A stretch of 9,859 bases of DNA from an uncultured Desulfovibrio sp. (GCA_947177085.1 CAMWTD010000059.1:1-9859); one strand, 5' to 3'; positions 1-7,685 are shown, counted from the stretch's first letter. Numbers and translations are program-made. Notes: generated by a model from the letters alone, not told the origin.

Positions 1-1875
1 GAAGGGACCCTTGAAGACGAGGGGGATGTTGAGGCCCGCTGCCGAGATCGTGGCCGCGCCCTCCAGGTATTGGCGCGAGAGGCTTGCGGCTGCCTCGCCC
101 CGGGCGGAGAGCCCCCCGGCCGTGAGCGTGACGGGCCGCGCCACTATCTCCCCCCTTCGCGCGGTAAAGGGCGCGGACACGACGTCGATGCGCTCCGGCA
201 GGCTGAGGCCGCGCACGGGCAGCGCTTTCAGCGCCGCCGCGGCGTCGCGCAGGGCCGGCGCGGAAAGGTCCCGCGCCTCCAGCACGCCCGCGCCGTCAAG
301 GCTCGCCACAAGGGCCCGGCTGTCCGCGCCTGCCGCGCGCAGGTCCACGCTGAAGGCCGCCGCGCCGCTGGCAAGCCCGGCCTTGCCCGCGGCGGCGCAG
401 AGCGGCCCGATGTCCACGCCCGCGCCCGTGGCCTTGACGCTGTAGGCGGCAGCCGGGAGGTCCGCGGTCAGCGTGCCTTTGAGCGATCCACCGGTGGCCA
501 GGCGCGCCGCGAGGTCCTCAAGGCTGTAGCGCCCGGCGCTGCCCGTGAGGCGGCCGGCGAGGTCCGTAAGGCCCACAGCCCCGTAGCGCAGGGCCGCCGC
601 GCTGAGGCGCAGGTCAAGGGCCGGCAGGCCGTTCAGCGCTGACGTTCCGCCCGATGGCGGCGTGGGGGCTTTTTTGCCGGCGTCCCGCGCGGCCGTGGCG
701 GTTGCCGTGGCTCCCGTGGGCTGGGGGGCGTCCGCCTTGTCCCCGGCGAGCCAGGGCGCAAGATCCACGGCCCCGAGCCGCAAGGAACCGCGCACAGCCG
801 GGGCCGTTTCCTTTGCCGTGGGCAGGCTCACGGCCAGCTCCCCGCCGAGGGCGAGTCCCGCGCCCCGCGCTTCAATCCCCGTAAGGCGCAGGGTGTTCCC
901 GGAAAAGTCAAGGCGCAGGGCGGCCTCCACGCTGTCATCCGCGCTCTTCGGCGCGGCGAGGCCCGCAAGCGCCGCCAGCGCGCCCGCGTGGCCGGAGAAC
1001 CGCAGGGCGGCCGCGAAGGCCGGCGGCGTCAGCGTGCCTTCGCCCTGCATTGTGAGCCGGGCCTGCGGCGTGGCCAGCCTGGCCTCGGCGAGGTTGAGCC
1101 TGAGGCTTGCCAGATCCAGCGCCCCCTCCCCGGTGAGCTGGAGCGGGGCCAGCTCGCGCGGGATGAGGCCCGCAAGCGGCGTGAAGGCGAGGGAGACCTG
1201 CCGGAAGGTCAGGTTGGGCGCGTAGTAGCGCAGGCTGCCCTTGAAGGCGAGATTGCCCGCAAGCAGGGGCGCGCCCTGCTCCTCGATCTCCAGCGCCATG
1301 TCGCCCTGGATGGACGTCTCTTCCCTGCGGCGCAGGTTTTCCAGCGACAGGTTGAAGCCCGAGACGCGCGTGGCGCGGCCGCCGTCCGTGAGGCGCAGCG
1401 CGCCCTGGCTCACGGTGAGGCGGCCGAGCTCGAAGGGCGGCGCGTCGTCCGGGGCCTTGCGCGCGGTTTTTTCGGCATCCGGCCCCGTGGGCGCGCCGCG
1501 TCCCGCGTCCTCCGGAGCTGCCGCAGGAGTGATGCGGATGTCGGCCTCGGGCCGCTCGAGCCTCAGCTCGCTGATGACGATGTTGCCGGAAAGGAGCGGC
1601 CGAAGTTCCAGCCGCGCCATGCCCCCCTGCAGGGACACGGCCACGGCGTTGCCCCCGGGTTCGCCGCTCCAGCGGGCCGCGCCGAAGCGGACGCCAGGCG
1701 GCAGCAGGGAGATCCTGGGGGCGGCCTCGAGCGTGAGGGGCGCGCCCGTGGCTCGTTCCGTGGCCTCGGCGATGCGCCGCACGATGAAGTCCGCGTCCAT
1801 GCGGCTCGCGAAGAACACCCCCGCCGCCGCGAGCAGGACCACGATGCCCAGGATGATGAGCAGGACTCGCTTCAT
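1..1875 (-). CDS. AsmA-family envelope protein, C-terminus cut off by the window edge
   Basis: The frame is open for 625 codons from the ATG at 1875-1873 to base 1 without a stop, so the gene continues beyond the window. Residues 1-3 (MKR) and a hydrophobic stretch at about 4-23 form a single N-terminal membrane anchor. Residues 24-200 resemble the AsmA N-terminal domain: a long series of short alternating beta-strand segments with leucine/glycine patterns. After two Ala/Pro/Thr-rich low-complexity linkers (about 118-146 and 395-423), residues from about 490 onward look like the conserved AsmA C-terminal region. AsmA-like proteins are anchored in the inner membrane, project into the periplasm and are linked to outer-membrane assembly and phospholipid transport. 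A GGAGG-type ribosome site (1880-1884) lies 4 nt before the ATG. The gene is divergent from the AEC transporter. Family assignment comes from overall pattern rather than catalytic residues; a related DUF748/TamB-like protein is the main alternative. Confidence 0.86.
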   Translation of the reverse strand, partial: MKRVLLIILGIVVLLAAAGVFFASRMDADFIVRRIAEATERATGAPLTLEAAPRISLLPPGVRFGAARWSGEPGGNAVAVSLQGGMARLELRPLLSGNIVISELRLERPEADIRITPAAAPEDAGRGAPTGPDAEKTARKAPDDAPPFELGRLTVSQGALRLTDGGRATRVSGFNLSLENLRRREETSIQGDMALEIEEQGAPLLAGNLAFKGSLRYYAPNLTFRQVSLAFTPLAGLIPRELAPLQLTGEGALDLASLRLNLAEARLATPQARLTMQGEGTLTPPAFAAALRFSGHAGALAALAGLAAPKSADDSVEAALRLDFSGNTLRLTGIEARGAGLALGGELAVSLPTAKETAPAVRGSLRLGAVDLAPWLAGDKADAPQPTGATATATAARDAGKKAPTPPSGGTSALNGLPALDLRLSAAALRYGAVGLTDLAGRLTGSAGRYSLEDLAARLATGGSLKGTLTADLPAAAYSVKATGAGVDIGPLCAAAGKAGLASGAAAFSVDLRAAGADSRALVASLDGAGVLEARDLSAPALRDAAAALKALPVRGLSLPERIDVVSAPFTARRGEIVARPVTLTAGGLSARGEAAASLSRQYLEGAATISAAGLNIPLVFKGPF

Positions 1876-2009
1876 AGGCCCTCCGCCGCGCCGGGCGTTC
1901 CGGCCACTGCGCGGCAGTGTACATGCAAGAAGCTCTATACGGGAAGCGGCCCGCGCCCGCAAGCGGGGCCGGCGGTTTACCCCAGGGGCAAAAGCCGCTA
2001 CAAGAAGGC
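1876..2009. promoter_or_regulatory. Divergent intergenic region between asmA-like and AEC genes
   Basis: This 134-bp gap separates two divergently oriented genes, so promoters for both should lie here. No convincing -35/-10 pair was found. The nearest is TATAGA on the minus strand, or CTATAC on the plus strand, around 1935-1940, without a good -35 partner. The gap holds an inverted repeat at 1905-1919 (listed separately). It also holds a GC-rich hairpin, CGGCCC at 1947-1952 with GGGCCG at 1966-1971, in what would be the AEC leader. Confidence 0.5.
1905..1919. repeat. Perfect inverted repeat CACTGC-GCG-GCAGTG, possible operator
   Basis: Six-base arms (1905-1910 and 1914-1919) match perfectly around a 3-base spacer. 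The repeat sits 30 bp upstream of the asmA-like start and 91 bp upstream of the AEC start. Its size and place fit a binding site for a dimeric regulator of one or both genes, but no regulator gene is adjacent and the motif is not one I recognise. In DNA this GC-rich a short palindrome may also arise by chance. Confidence 0.35.
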
Positions 2010-2969
2010 ATGGTCTTGTTGCAGGCATTCGGGGGCGTGCTGAGCCTCCTGCTCGTGGTGGGCGTGGGCTATGTGCTGGCGGGGCGGGGCTGGTTCCCCC
2101 CGGCGGTGCGCGGCCTCTTGCCCAGGCTCGTCACCAATGTGGCCCTGCCGCCCTTCCTCATGTGCACCATCCTGCGCTCCTTCGCGCGGGAGGATCTGGC
2201 GCACATGCTCACGGGCGCGCTCCTGCCGCTCGTGGGCATGGTGATCATGTACGGCCTGGCCTTTGTGGTGGGCCGCGCCGCGGGCGTGGAGCGGCGGCAT
2301 TTCGGGCTCTTCTGCGCCTGCGTCTCCAACCCCAACACCATCTTCATCGGCATCCCGGTCAATATGGCGCTTTTCGGGGAGGAGGCCGTGCCCTATGTGC
2401 TCCTCTATTATTTTGCGAGCACGTCCTTTTTCTGGACAGTGGGCAATTACGCCATCAGCCGGGACGAGCGCGCTCCCGACGCCCCCGCCCCGCAAGCGGC
2501 CGGGCAGCCGGGGGGCAAGCGCCGCCGGGCGCTCGTCTCCGCGCCGGTCTATGGCTTCCTCGCCGGGATCTCGCTCGCGCTCCTGGATGTGGAGCTGCCG
2601 GGCTTTATCCTCACGGCGGCGCGGCAAGTGGGCGACCTCACCACGCCGCTCGCCCTTATCTATATCGGCGTCACCCTGCGGGAGATGGACCTCTCGCGCC
2701 TGCGCGTCACGCGCGACATGGCGCTGGCGCTCGCGGGCCGCATGGTGGCGAGCCCGCTCCTGGTGTGGGCGCTCCTGCCGCTGTTCGGGCTCCCCGCGCT
2801 TATGGGCAAGGTCTTCGTGATGCAGGCGTCGCTGCCGGTGCTCATGCAGGTCGCCATCCTGAGCGGCTACTACAATACGGACCCGGAGTTCGGCTCCGTC
2901 ATGGTCTCGCTGTCCACGCTCGCCTGCGCGGTGACGGTTCCCCTCTACATGGGACTTTTGTCGCTGTGA
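2010..2969 (+). CDS. AEC (auxin efflux carrier) family transporter
   Basis: This 319-residue integral membrane protein has the AEC layout of two bundles of about five hydrophobic helices joined by a charged central loop. Here the loop is Pro/Ala/Arg-rich (about 151-176). Visible family marks include TNVALPPFL at 42-50, SNPNTIFIGIPV at 106-117 and TTPLALIYIG at 221-230. Bacterial members export or exchange small organic acids such as malate or malonate; the substrate cannot be told from sequence. The ATG at 2010 begins directly with the first membrane helix. The best ribosome site, AAGAAGG (2002-2008), is only 1 nt from that ATG but 7 nt from an in-frame TTG at 2016, so translation may start two codons later. 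A longer reading from 1917 adds 31 residues unlike the family. The stop lies 9 bp from the stop of the convergent MFS gene, and no terminator hairpin is visible between them. Confidence 0.92.
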   Translation: MVLLQAFGGVLSLLLVVGVGYVLAGRGWFPPAVRGLLPRLVTNVALPPFLMCTILRSFAREDLAHMLTGALLPLVGMVIMYGLAFVVGRAAGVERRHFGLFCACVSNPNTIFIGIPVNMALFGEEAVPYVLLYYFASTSFFWTVGNYAISRDERAPDAPAPQAAGQPGGKRRRALVSAPVYGFLAGISLALLDVELPGFILTAARQVGDLTTPLALIYIGVTLREMDLSRLRVTRDMALALAGRMVASPLLVWALLPLFGLPALMGKVFVMQASLPVLMQVAILSGYYNTDPEFGSVMVSLSTLACAVTVPLYMGLLSL

Positions 2970-2978
2970 GGGCGCGGC

Positions 2979-4163
2979 CTACGCCGTGCCCGGCTCGGGG
3001 CGCGATTCCGGCCCTCGCGAGAGCAGGTAGGAGAAGGTCGCGCCCACGGCCGCCACGCCCGCCAGCACCCGGATAGCCACGGGCAGGCCCGCCATGTCGG
3101 CCACGCTCCCGAGGAAGGGCTGGGCCACGCCGCCGAGGCTGGTGGCAAGGCCCAGGGTCACGCCCGAGGCGAAGCCGATATTGCGCGCGAGCAGCCGCTG
3201 CCCGAGCACCACCTGTGAGCTGAAGGGCGCGTAGAGCACGAAGCCGAGCAGCGGCAGGCAGGCATAGGCCCAGGCCACGCTGGGCGCGAGGCTGAAGGCG
3301 AGCACCGCGAAGGGCATCACCGTGAAGGCCAGCCGGATGACGGGCACGCAGCCGATGCGGTCCGAAAGCATCCCGCCGAGGATATTGCAGCCCACGCCGC
3401 AGGCGCAGAAGATCACGAGCGCCACGGCCCCCGCCGCCTTGGATTGCCCGAACACGTTCACCCAGTAGAGCGGGATGAAGGCGTTGCAGCCCACGAACAC
3501 CGTGGAGCGCGCCACGATGACCACGGTGAGCCTCGAAAACTCGTGCCAGTTGTTGACGGGCTTCGGCCCGTCCGCGGGGGCCCCGGCCGCGCTTTTTTGC
3601 GGCGCTTGCGGCGTCCCGCGCCCGAGGCGCGTGATGGCGACGAGGAGCACGGCCGCCATGACGAGGCCGAGCACGGCGAAAACGCCCATGCCCTTCATGC
3701 CGAAGCCCCCCACAAAGGCCGCCACCAGCAAGGGCCCGAGAATGAAGCCCGTATTGCCGCCGATGGAAAAGATGCTGAGGCCCATGCCCTTGCTCTTGCC
3801 CGAGACGCGGTTGGCGTGGCGCGCGCCTTCGGGATGGAACAGGGCCGCGCCCACGCCGCTGATGGCAATGACCGTGAAAATGGTCCAGTAGCTCGAGAAA
3901 AAGCCGATGCAGGCGATGCCGCAGCCGGCCAGCGCCACGCCCAGCGGCAAAAACCACGGCTTGGAGAGCTTGTCGGCGAGCAGCCCGAACACCGGTTGGA
4001 TGATGGAGGAAAGGCAGGAATAGGCGAGCATGAGACCGCCCGTCGCCTGGTAGTCGAGCCCGTAGGCCGAGCGCAGGTAGGGCAGGGCCGCGGGGAGAGC
4101 CCCGGAATTGACGTCGCAGGACATGTGCCCCAGGGCGAGCAGGAATATTTTCTTTTTTTCCAT
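2979..4163 (-). CDS. MFS transporter, fosmidomycin-resistance (Fsr)-like
   Basis: This 394-residue, 12-helix major facilitator begins MEKKKIFLLALGH. The cytoplasmic loop after helix 2 reads GLLADKLSKPW (about 60-70), the MFS signature loop in an atypical form. Helix 4 and the following segment carry FHPEGARHANRVSGKSKG (109-126) and then SIGGNTGFILGP (about 133-144). This block is characteristic of the Fsr-type group of drug and small-molecule exporters. The protein should be an inner-membrane proton-coupled exporter; its true substrate is unknown. It lies 30 bp downstream of cobJ on the same strand and is probably read from the same message, so a role in exporting a tetrapyrrole-related compound is possible but is only inference. 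No clear ribosome site precedes the ATG; the upstream bases are GC-rich with a short T run. Confidence 0.9.
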   Translation of the reverse strand: MEKKKIFLLALGHMSCDVNSGALPAALPYLRSAYGLDYQATGGLMLAYSCLSSIIQPVFGLLADKLSKPWFLPLGVALAGCGIACIGFFSSYWTIFTVIAISGVGAALFHPEGARHANRVSGKSKGMGLSIFSIGGNTGFILGPLLVAAFVGGFGMKGMGVFAVLGLVMAAVLLVAITRLGRGTPQAPQKSAAGAPADGPKPVNNWHEFSRLTVVIVARSTVFVGCNAFIPLYWVNVFGQSKAAGAVALVIFCACGVGCNILGGMLSDRIGCVPVIRLAFTVMPFAVLAFSLAPSVAWAYACLPLLGFVLYAPFSSQVVLGQRLLARNIGFASGVTLGLATSLGGVAQPFLGSVADMAGLPVAIRVLAGVAAVGATFSYLLSRGPESRPEPGTA

Positions 4164-4193
4164 GGCGCGAAGCTACGCCTGCGCCCGAAAAAT

Positions 4194-4973
4194 TCAAGCC
4201 GTTTTCCCGGGCTTCCGTGCGTAGCCGCGCGGCGTGAGCATGTAGGGGCCGGCCAGGCGGCTCTCGGAATTGCCGATGATGACGAGGCTCAGCATGTCGG
4301 CCCACCTTGGGTCCGCCTCGGCGAGCGTGGTAAGGATGACCTCCTGCCCGGGGCGGTACGCCTTGCGCACCATGCCCACCGGGCACGACGGCGCGCGGTG
4401 CTTGCGGGCCATGTCGAAGGCCATGCCGAGATGGTCCGGCCTGCCGTGCGAGCGCGGATTGTAGATGACGCAGACGAAATCCGCCTCAAGCGCTGCGGAA
4501 AGGCGCGCCCGGATGCGGTCGAGCGGGGTGAGCAGGTCGCTCAGGCTCACGCAGGCGAAGTCATGGGTCAGCGGCGCGCCCAGAAGCGCCGCGGCGGCGC
4601 AGAGCGCGGGCACGCCGGGAACCACGCTGAAGGGCACGATCTCAAGCAGGCCGCGCTCCTCAAGAATTTCCAGCGCGAGGCCCGCCATGGCGTAGATGCC
4701 CGCGTCCCCGGAGCTCACAAGGGCGGTGGGCTCGCCGGCGAGCGCCGCGTCCACGGCGGCGGCGCAGCGTTCCCGCTCCTGCCTCATCCCGGAGCTGATG
4801 CGGCGCTTGCCCGCGAGCCATTCCGGGGGGATGAGGTCGAGGTAGAGGCCGTAGCCCGCCACGCAGGCGCAGGCTTCCAGCGCGGCCCGGGCCTCCGGCG
4901 TGAGCAGGCTGGCGTCGCCGGGGCCCAGGCCGATCACGGTGAGCGGCGCGGGAGACGCGGGAGTGTCCTCCAT
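4194..4973 (-). CDS. cobJ: Precorrin-3B / cobalt-factor III C17-methyltransferase (CobJ/CbiH)
   Basis: This 259-residue enzyme of the SAM-dependent tetrapyrrole methylase family methylates C17 and drives ring contraction in cobalamin biosynthesis. Family motifs are all present: GLGPGD (15-20), VSSGDAGIYAMAG (86-98, the SAM-binding P-loop-like segment), VVPGVPA (117-123), HDFACVSLSDLLTP (137-150), YNPRS (171-175) and VIIGNS (231-236). Because the neighbour is cbiG, the anaerobic route applies and CbiH is the functionally better name. The start is set by AAGGAG at 4981-4986, 7 nt upstream, and by a TGATG overlap with the cbiG stop, which indicates translational coupling. The frame stays open upstream to 5507 but that part is antisense-like shadow over cbiG. 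Length matches stand-alone CobJ/CbiH; there is no fusion. Confidence 0.95.
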   Translation of the reverse strand: MEDTPASPAPLTVIGLGPGDASLLTPEARAALEACACVAGYGLYLDLIPPEWLAGKRRISSGMRQERERCAAAVDAALAGEPTALVSSGDAGIYAMAGLALEILEERGLLEIVPFSVVPGVPALCAAAALLGAPLTHDFACVSLSDLLTPLDRIRARLSAALEADFVCVIYNPRSHGRPDHLGMAFDMARKHRAPSCPVGMVRKAYRPGQEVILTTLAEADPRWADMLSLVIIGNSESRLAGPYMLTPRGYARKPGKTA

Positions 4974-6184
4974 CACTTTTCTCCTTGGCAAACGGCGACG
5001 GCCACGGTGATGCGGCCCTGGAACACGGTTTTGGGGGCCAGCAGCAGGGCGCGCCCGTGAGGTCGCGCCTCTTGCGCCGCGAGCAAGGCCGCGCCTTCGC
5101 AGACGCTGAAAGGGGGGAGCCCGAAGCGCGCCCCGGCCGCGACCGAAGGATGCGGCACGGGCATGGCCGCAAGCTGCGGCGCGGGGTACGCCAGCAGCGG
5201 CACGCCGAGGCGGCGCGCGGCGTCCCGAAGGCCCGGCTCGCCCGCTTTTTCCGCCACCGTGGCGAGGCTCGCCAGCGCGGCGGTTTCCAGGCCGTGCCCT
5301 GCCAGCGTCTCGCGCACGGCGCTCACGATGCTCGCCGCGTCCACGCCCCGGCGGCAGCCCACGCCCGCATGGAGCAGCGGGGGGGCCATGCGCAGAAGGC
5401 CAGGCTCCGGCGGCATGAGCCTCCAGTGGATGCGCACCAGGGGGATGTCTCCGCCGGCTTTTTCGGCCCCGCGCAGGAAGCGGGGCTCCCGGGCCACGGG
5501 GAGGCACGAAAGCGGGTCGCTGAGGGGCACGGGCCAGCCCTCCAGCAGGGCCGCGGCCACGCGCGGGAGCTTGTCCCAGTCGAGGATGCGCAGGCCGGCG
5601 GCGCGGGCGAGCTCGTCCAGCGCCGGGGGCCCCCCGGAGACGGCGTCCGAGGCGGTGGTGATGACCGCTTCCCCGCCAAGCAGGCGCGCCACATGCCGGG
5701 CGAGGCTGTTGCCGCCCCCCCAGTGGCCCGAGAGCAGGCTCACCGCAAAGCGGCCGCCCGCGTCCAGCACCACCACGGGCGGGTCCCCGCTCTTGTGGCG
5801 CAGAAGCGGGGCCAGCGCCCGCACGGCGATGCCGGCCGCGCCGATGATCACATGGCCGCGGAACTGGTGGAAATCACGCGCCATGGCCTCGGCAAAGCGG
5901 GCAAAGGGGATGGGCGCGGCCCCGCCGTCCTTTCCGGCAAGTTCGCAGAGGCGGGCGGGGGCAAAGAGGAGACAATCGGCCACCGCTCCGCCTTCGGGGG
6001 CATCCCAGGGATGATCCGCGAGGCCGGGCACGAGCCTTTGCCCCGTGGCAAGCCCGGGCCTGCTGAGGGACCAGCAGGCGAGGCCGCCGGCCGGGGTCTC
6101 AAGGGTCCCGCGAGCCCGGGGCGCTTGCCGGGGCGTGGCGCGGAGGGGCCTCCCGGGCACGGCCCGCAGGGGGAGACGCCGCAT
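4973..6184 (-). CDS. cbiG: Cobalt-precorrin-5A hydrolase (CbiG)
   Basis: This 403-residue cytoplasmic enzyme opens the delta-lactone of cobalt-precorrin-5A and releases acetaldehyde in anaerobic B12 synthesis. The N-terminal domain carries GAAGIAVRALAP (115-126), a conserved HKSGDPPVVVLD segment (130-141) and LLSGHWGGGN (150-159, usually SGHxGGAN). A central CbiG domain follows (about 170-265). The C-terminal domain begins at GVGCRRGV (274-281) and ends near SVCEGAALLAA (370-380). CbiG usually begins at the strand seen here as GLACWSLSRPG (34-44), so about 32 Arg/Pro-rich residues precede the normal start. No ATG occurs in that interval and no ribosome site precedes the ATG at 6184, so the start is uncertain. 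The gene begins 5 bp after the hemL stop and overlaps cobJ by one base, placing it in the hemL-cbiG-cobJ operon. Confidence 0.94.
   Translation of the reverse strand: MRRLPLRAVPGRPLRATPRQAPRARGTLETPAGGLACWSLSRPGLATGQRLVPGLADHPWDAPEGGAVADCLLFAPARLCELAGKDGGAAPIPFARFAEAMARDFHQFRGHVIIGAAGIAVRALAPLLRHKSGDPPVVVLDAGGRFAVSLLSGHWGGGNSLARHVARLLGGEAVITTASDAVSGGPPALDELARAAGLRILDWDKLPRVAAALLEGWPVPLSDPLSCLPVAREPRFLRGAEKAGGDIPLVRIHWRLMPPEPGLLRMAPPLLHAGVGCRRGVDAASIVSAVRETLAGHGLETAALASLATVAEKAGEPGLRDAARRLGVPLLAYPAPQLAAMPVPHPSVAAGARFGLPPFSVCEGAALLAAQEARPHGRALLLAPKTVFQGRITVAVAVCQGEK
4981..4986 (-). promoter_or_regulatory. Ribosome binding site that sets the cobJ start
   Basis: AAGGAG on the minus strand lies inside the last codons of cbiG, 7 nt before the cobJ ATG. 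It identifies residue 1 of CobJ and rules out the much longer open frame that runs back through cbiG. Confidence 0.8.
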
Positions 6185-6189
6185 CCGGC

Positions 6190-7467
6190 TCAGGCCGGGA
6201 ATTTTACCGCCCTGGCCGCTTCCAGGGCGCGGTCGAAGTCGTCCTTGGTATGCGCGAAGGAGACCATGCCCGTCTCGAAGCCCGAGGGCGCGAGATAGAT
6301 GCCGGCCGCCCGCATCTGCTTATAGAAGGCGGTGAAGAGCTTCTGGTCGCACTTCTTGGACTGCTCGAAATTGGTCACCGGCGTCTCGCTGAAGAAGGGG
6401 CAGAACATGGAGGCGATGGTCGGCATCTGCACGGGCACGCCCTTGGCGCGCAAAATGTCGGCGAGCTCTTTGGCGAAGGCCGCGGTGTGCGCTTCGAGGG
6501 CCGCATAGTCCTCGGTCTTGAGGCGACGCAGGGTGGCGAGGCCGGCCGCCATGGCGAGCGGATTGCCCGAGAGCGTGCCCGCCTGATAGACGTCGCCAGC
6601 CGGGGCCACGCGCTCCATGTAGCGGCGCTTGCCGCCGAAGGCCCCCACGGGCAGGCCGCCGCCGATGATCTTGCCGAAGCAGGTGAGGTCCGGGTCGATG
6701 CCGAAGCGGGCCTGCGCCCCCCCATAGGCGAGGCGGAAGCCCGTGATGACCTCGTCGAAGATGAGCAGGCTTCTGTATTCCTCGGTGAGCTGCCTCAGGC
6801 CCTCGAGGAAGCCGGGCAGCGGCGGCACGAGGCCCATGTTGGCGGCCACCGGCTCCACGATGACGGCCGCGATATGCTCGCCGTGCTTCTGGAAGCAGGC
6901 CGTGGCGGCTTCGAGATCGTTGTAGGGCACGAGCAGGGTGTCCTCCACCACGGCCTTCGGTACGCCGGGCGTGCCCGGGATGGAGAGCGTGGCGACGCCC
7001 GAGCCCGCAGCCGCGAGGAAGGGGTCGGCATGGCCGTGGTAGCAGCCGATGAACTTGACCACCTTGTCGCGGCCGGTCACGGCGCGGGCGAGGCGCAGGG
7101 CGCTCATGGCGGCTTCCGTGCCGGAATTGACCATGCGCACCATCTCGAGGCCGGGCATGGCCGCGACCACTTCCTTCGCGAGCTCCACCTCGGCCGGGCA
7201 GGGCGCGCCATAGCTCGTGCCGCGCCCCACGGCCTCGCGCAGGGCGGCCGTCACGGAAGGCTCGTCATGGCCGAGGATCATGGGTCCCCAGGAGAGCACG
7301 AAATCCACATAGACGCGGCCGTCCACGTCCTTCAGGTGCGCGCCGTGGGCCTCGGCGATGAAGAGGGGCAGGCTCTCCACATTGCGGCAGGCCCGGACCG
7401 GGCTGTTGACGCCGCCGGGGATGAGGGCGCAGGCCGCTTCGTAAAGCTCGCGTGAACGGTCGTCCAT
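6190..7467 (-). CDS. hemL: Glutamate-1-semialdehyde 2,1-aminomutase (HemL)
   Basis: This 425-residue PLP enzyme moves the amino group of glutamate-1-semialdehyde to give 5-aminolevulinate, the last step of the C5 route and the common precursor of heme, siroheme and B12. Visible marks are IPGGVNSPVRA (16-26), NSGTEA (114-119), GCYHGH (141-146), IFDEVITGFR (236-245) with Asp238, and CFGKIIGGGLPVGAFGG (263-279) in which Lys266 should carry PLP. Length is normal for the family. The ATG at 7467-7465 is chosen because AAGGAG lies 5 nt upstream. A 21-residue extension to an ATG at 7530 has no ribosome site and is Gln/Thr/His-rich, unlike HemL. It is the first gene after a 320-bp structured gap and leads a run with cbiG, cobJ and probably the MFS gene, so regulation of this promoter would set precursor supply together with two corrin steps. 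Confidence 0.97.
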   Translation of the reverse strand: MDDRSRELYEAACALIPGGVNSPVRACRNVESLPLFIAEAHGAHLKDVDGRVYVDFVLSWGPMILGHDEPSVTAALREAVGRGTSYGAPCPAEVELAKEVVAAMPGLEMVRMVNSGTEAAMSALRLARAVTGRDKVVKFIGCYHGHADPFLAAAGSGVATLSIPGTPGVPKAVVEDTLLVPYNDLEAATACFQKHGEHIAAVIVEPVAANMGLVPPLPGFLEGLRQLTEEYRSLLIFDEVITGFRLAYGGAQARFGIDPDLTCFGKIIGGGLPVGAFGGKRRYMERVAPAGDVYQAGTLSGNPLAMAAGLATLRRLKTEDYAALEAHTAAFAKELADILRAKGVPVQMPTIASMFCPFFSETPVTNFEQSKKCDQKLFTAFYKQMRAAGIYLAPSGFETGMVSFAHTKDDFDRALEAARAVKFPA

Positions 7468-7472
7468 GGGGG

Positions 7473-7478
7473 CTCCTT
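7473..7478 (-). promoter_or_regulatory. Ribosome binding site that sets the hemL start
   Basis: A strong AAGGAG on the minus strand, 5 nt before the ATG at 7467, decides in favour of a 425-residue HemL over the longer frame beginning at 7530. Confidence 0.8.
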
Positions 7479-7537
7479 GTGCTGTATGGCTTTGCGGTGT
7501 TTTCGCGTTGGTGGTGTGGTTGTGCTGCATCTGTACT

Positions 7538-7685
7538 GCCGAAATTATCCGTCAAAAACAGCCTTTTCGGCGCTGGCTGCGTCAGAGAAAAATTTCCTCG
7601 GTCGAGTACTTAAGTACACTCCCTTCGGAAATTTTTATCTTTCTTGCCAGCGCCGAAAAATCTTATTTTTTAGGATTCTTCCGGC
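7538..7685. repeat. Large nested imperfect palindrome (hairpin I)
   Basis: Several paired arms are concentric about position 7611-7612. The outer arm is 7538-7550 with 7673-7685 (10 of 13 paired). The core arm is 7564-7577 with 7646-7659 (14 of 14, TTTTCGGCGCTGGC and its complement). The inner arm is 7588-7597 with 7627-7636 (10 of 10). The centre is a perfect 12-bp palindrome GTACTTAAGTAC at 7606-7617. As RNA from either strand it would fold into one long stem with internal loops. Candidates are a dispersed palindromic element (MITE-like or REP-like), a structured leader of hemL, or a terminator of the ahbB message. No transposase and no clear target-site duplication are seen. Confidence 0.85.

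Noticed and set aside
1917..2009. Upstream start for the AEC transporter, adding 31 residues
   Set aside because: The added stretch is polar and Pro/Gly-rich before the first membrane helix, has no ribosome site and overlaps the inverted repeat.
935..2011. Minus-strand open frame of 358 codons
   Set aside because: It overlaps the asmA-like gene in another frame of the same strand and gives a His/Arg/Gly-rich product; the AsmA frame has the membrane anchor, ribosome site and conserved pattern.
2970..2978. Bidirectional terminator between the convergent AEC and MFS genes
   Set aside because: The gap is 9 bp and neither it nor the adjoining coding ends hold a stem with a T run.
1241..3076. Plus-strand open frame of 611 codons spanning the asmA-like and AEC genes
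   Set aside because: It is antisense to the asmA-like gene for its first third and out of frame with the AEC gene afterwards. Its product is Arg/Ala/Pro-rich low complexity with no family resemblance, an effect of the high GC content.
4974..5507. Extended start for cobJ through cbiG
   Set aside because: The extra 178 residues are Arg/Pro-rich shadow of cbiG. A strong ribosome site at 4981-4986 and the TGATG overlap fix the shorter start.
7468..7530. 21-residue N-terminal extension of HemL
   Set aside because: No ribosome site, composition unlike HemL, and a strong AAGGAG precedes the internal ATG.
7549..7572. Intrinsic terminator on the minus strand (GCC-GAAAA-GGC followed by TGTTTTTG)
   Set aside because: The stem is only three clear pairs plus a bulged extension and is part of the much stronger long hairpin, so it was not called separately.
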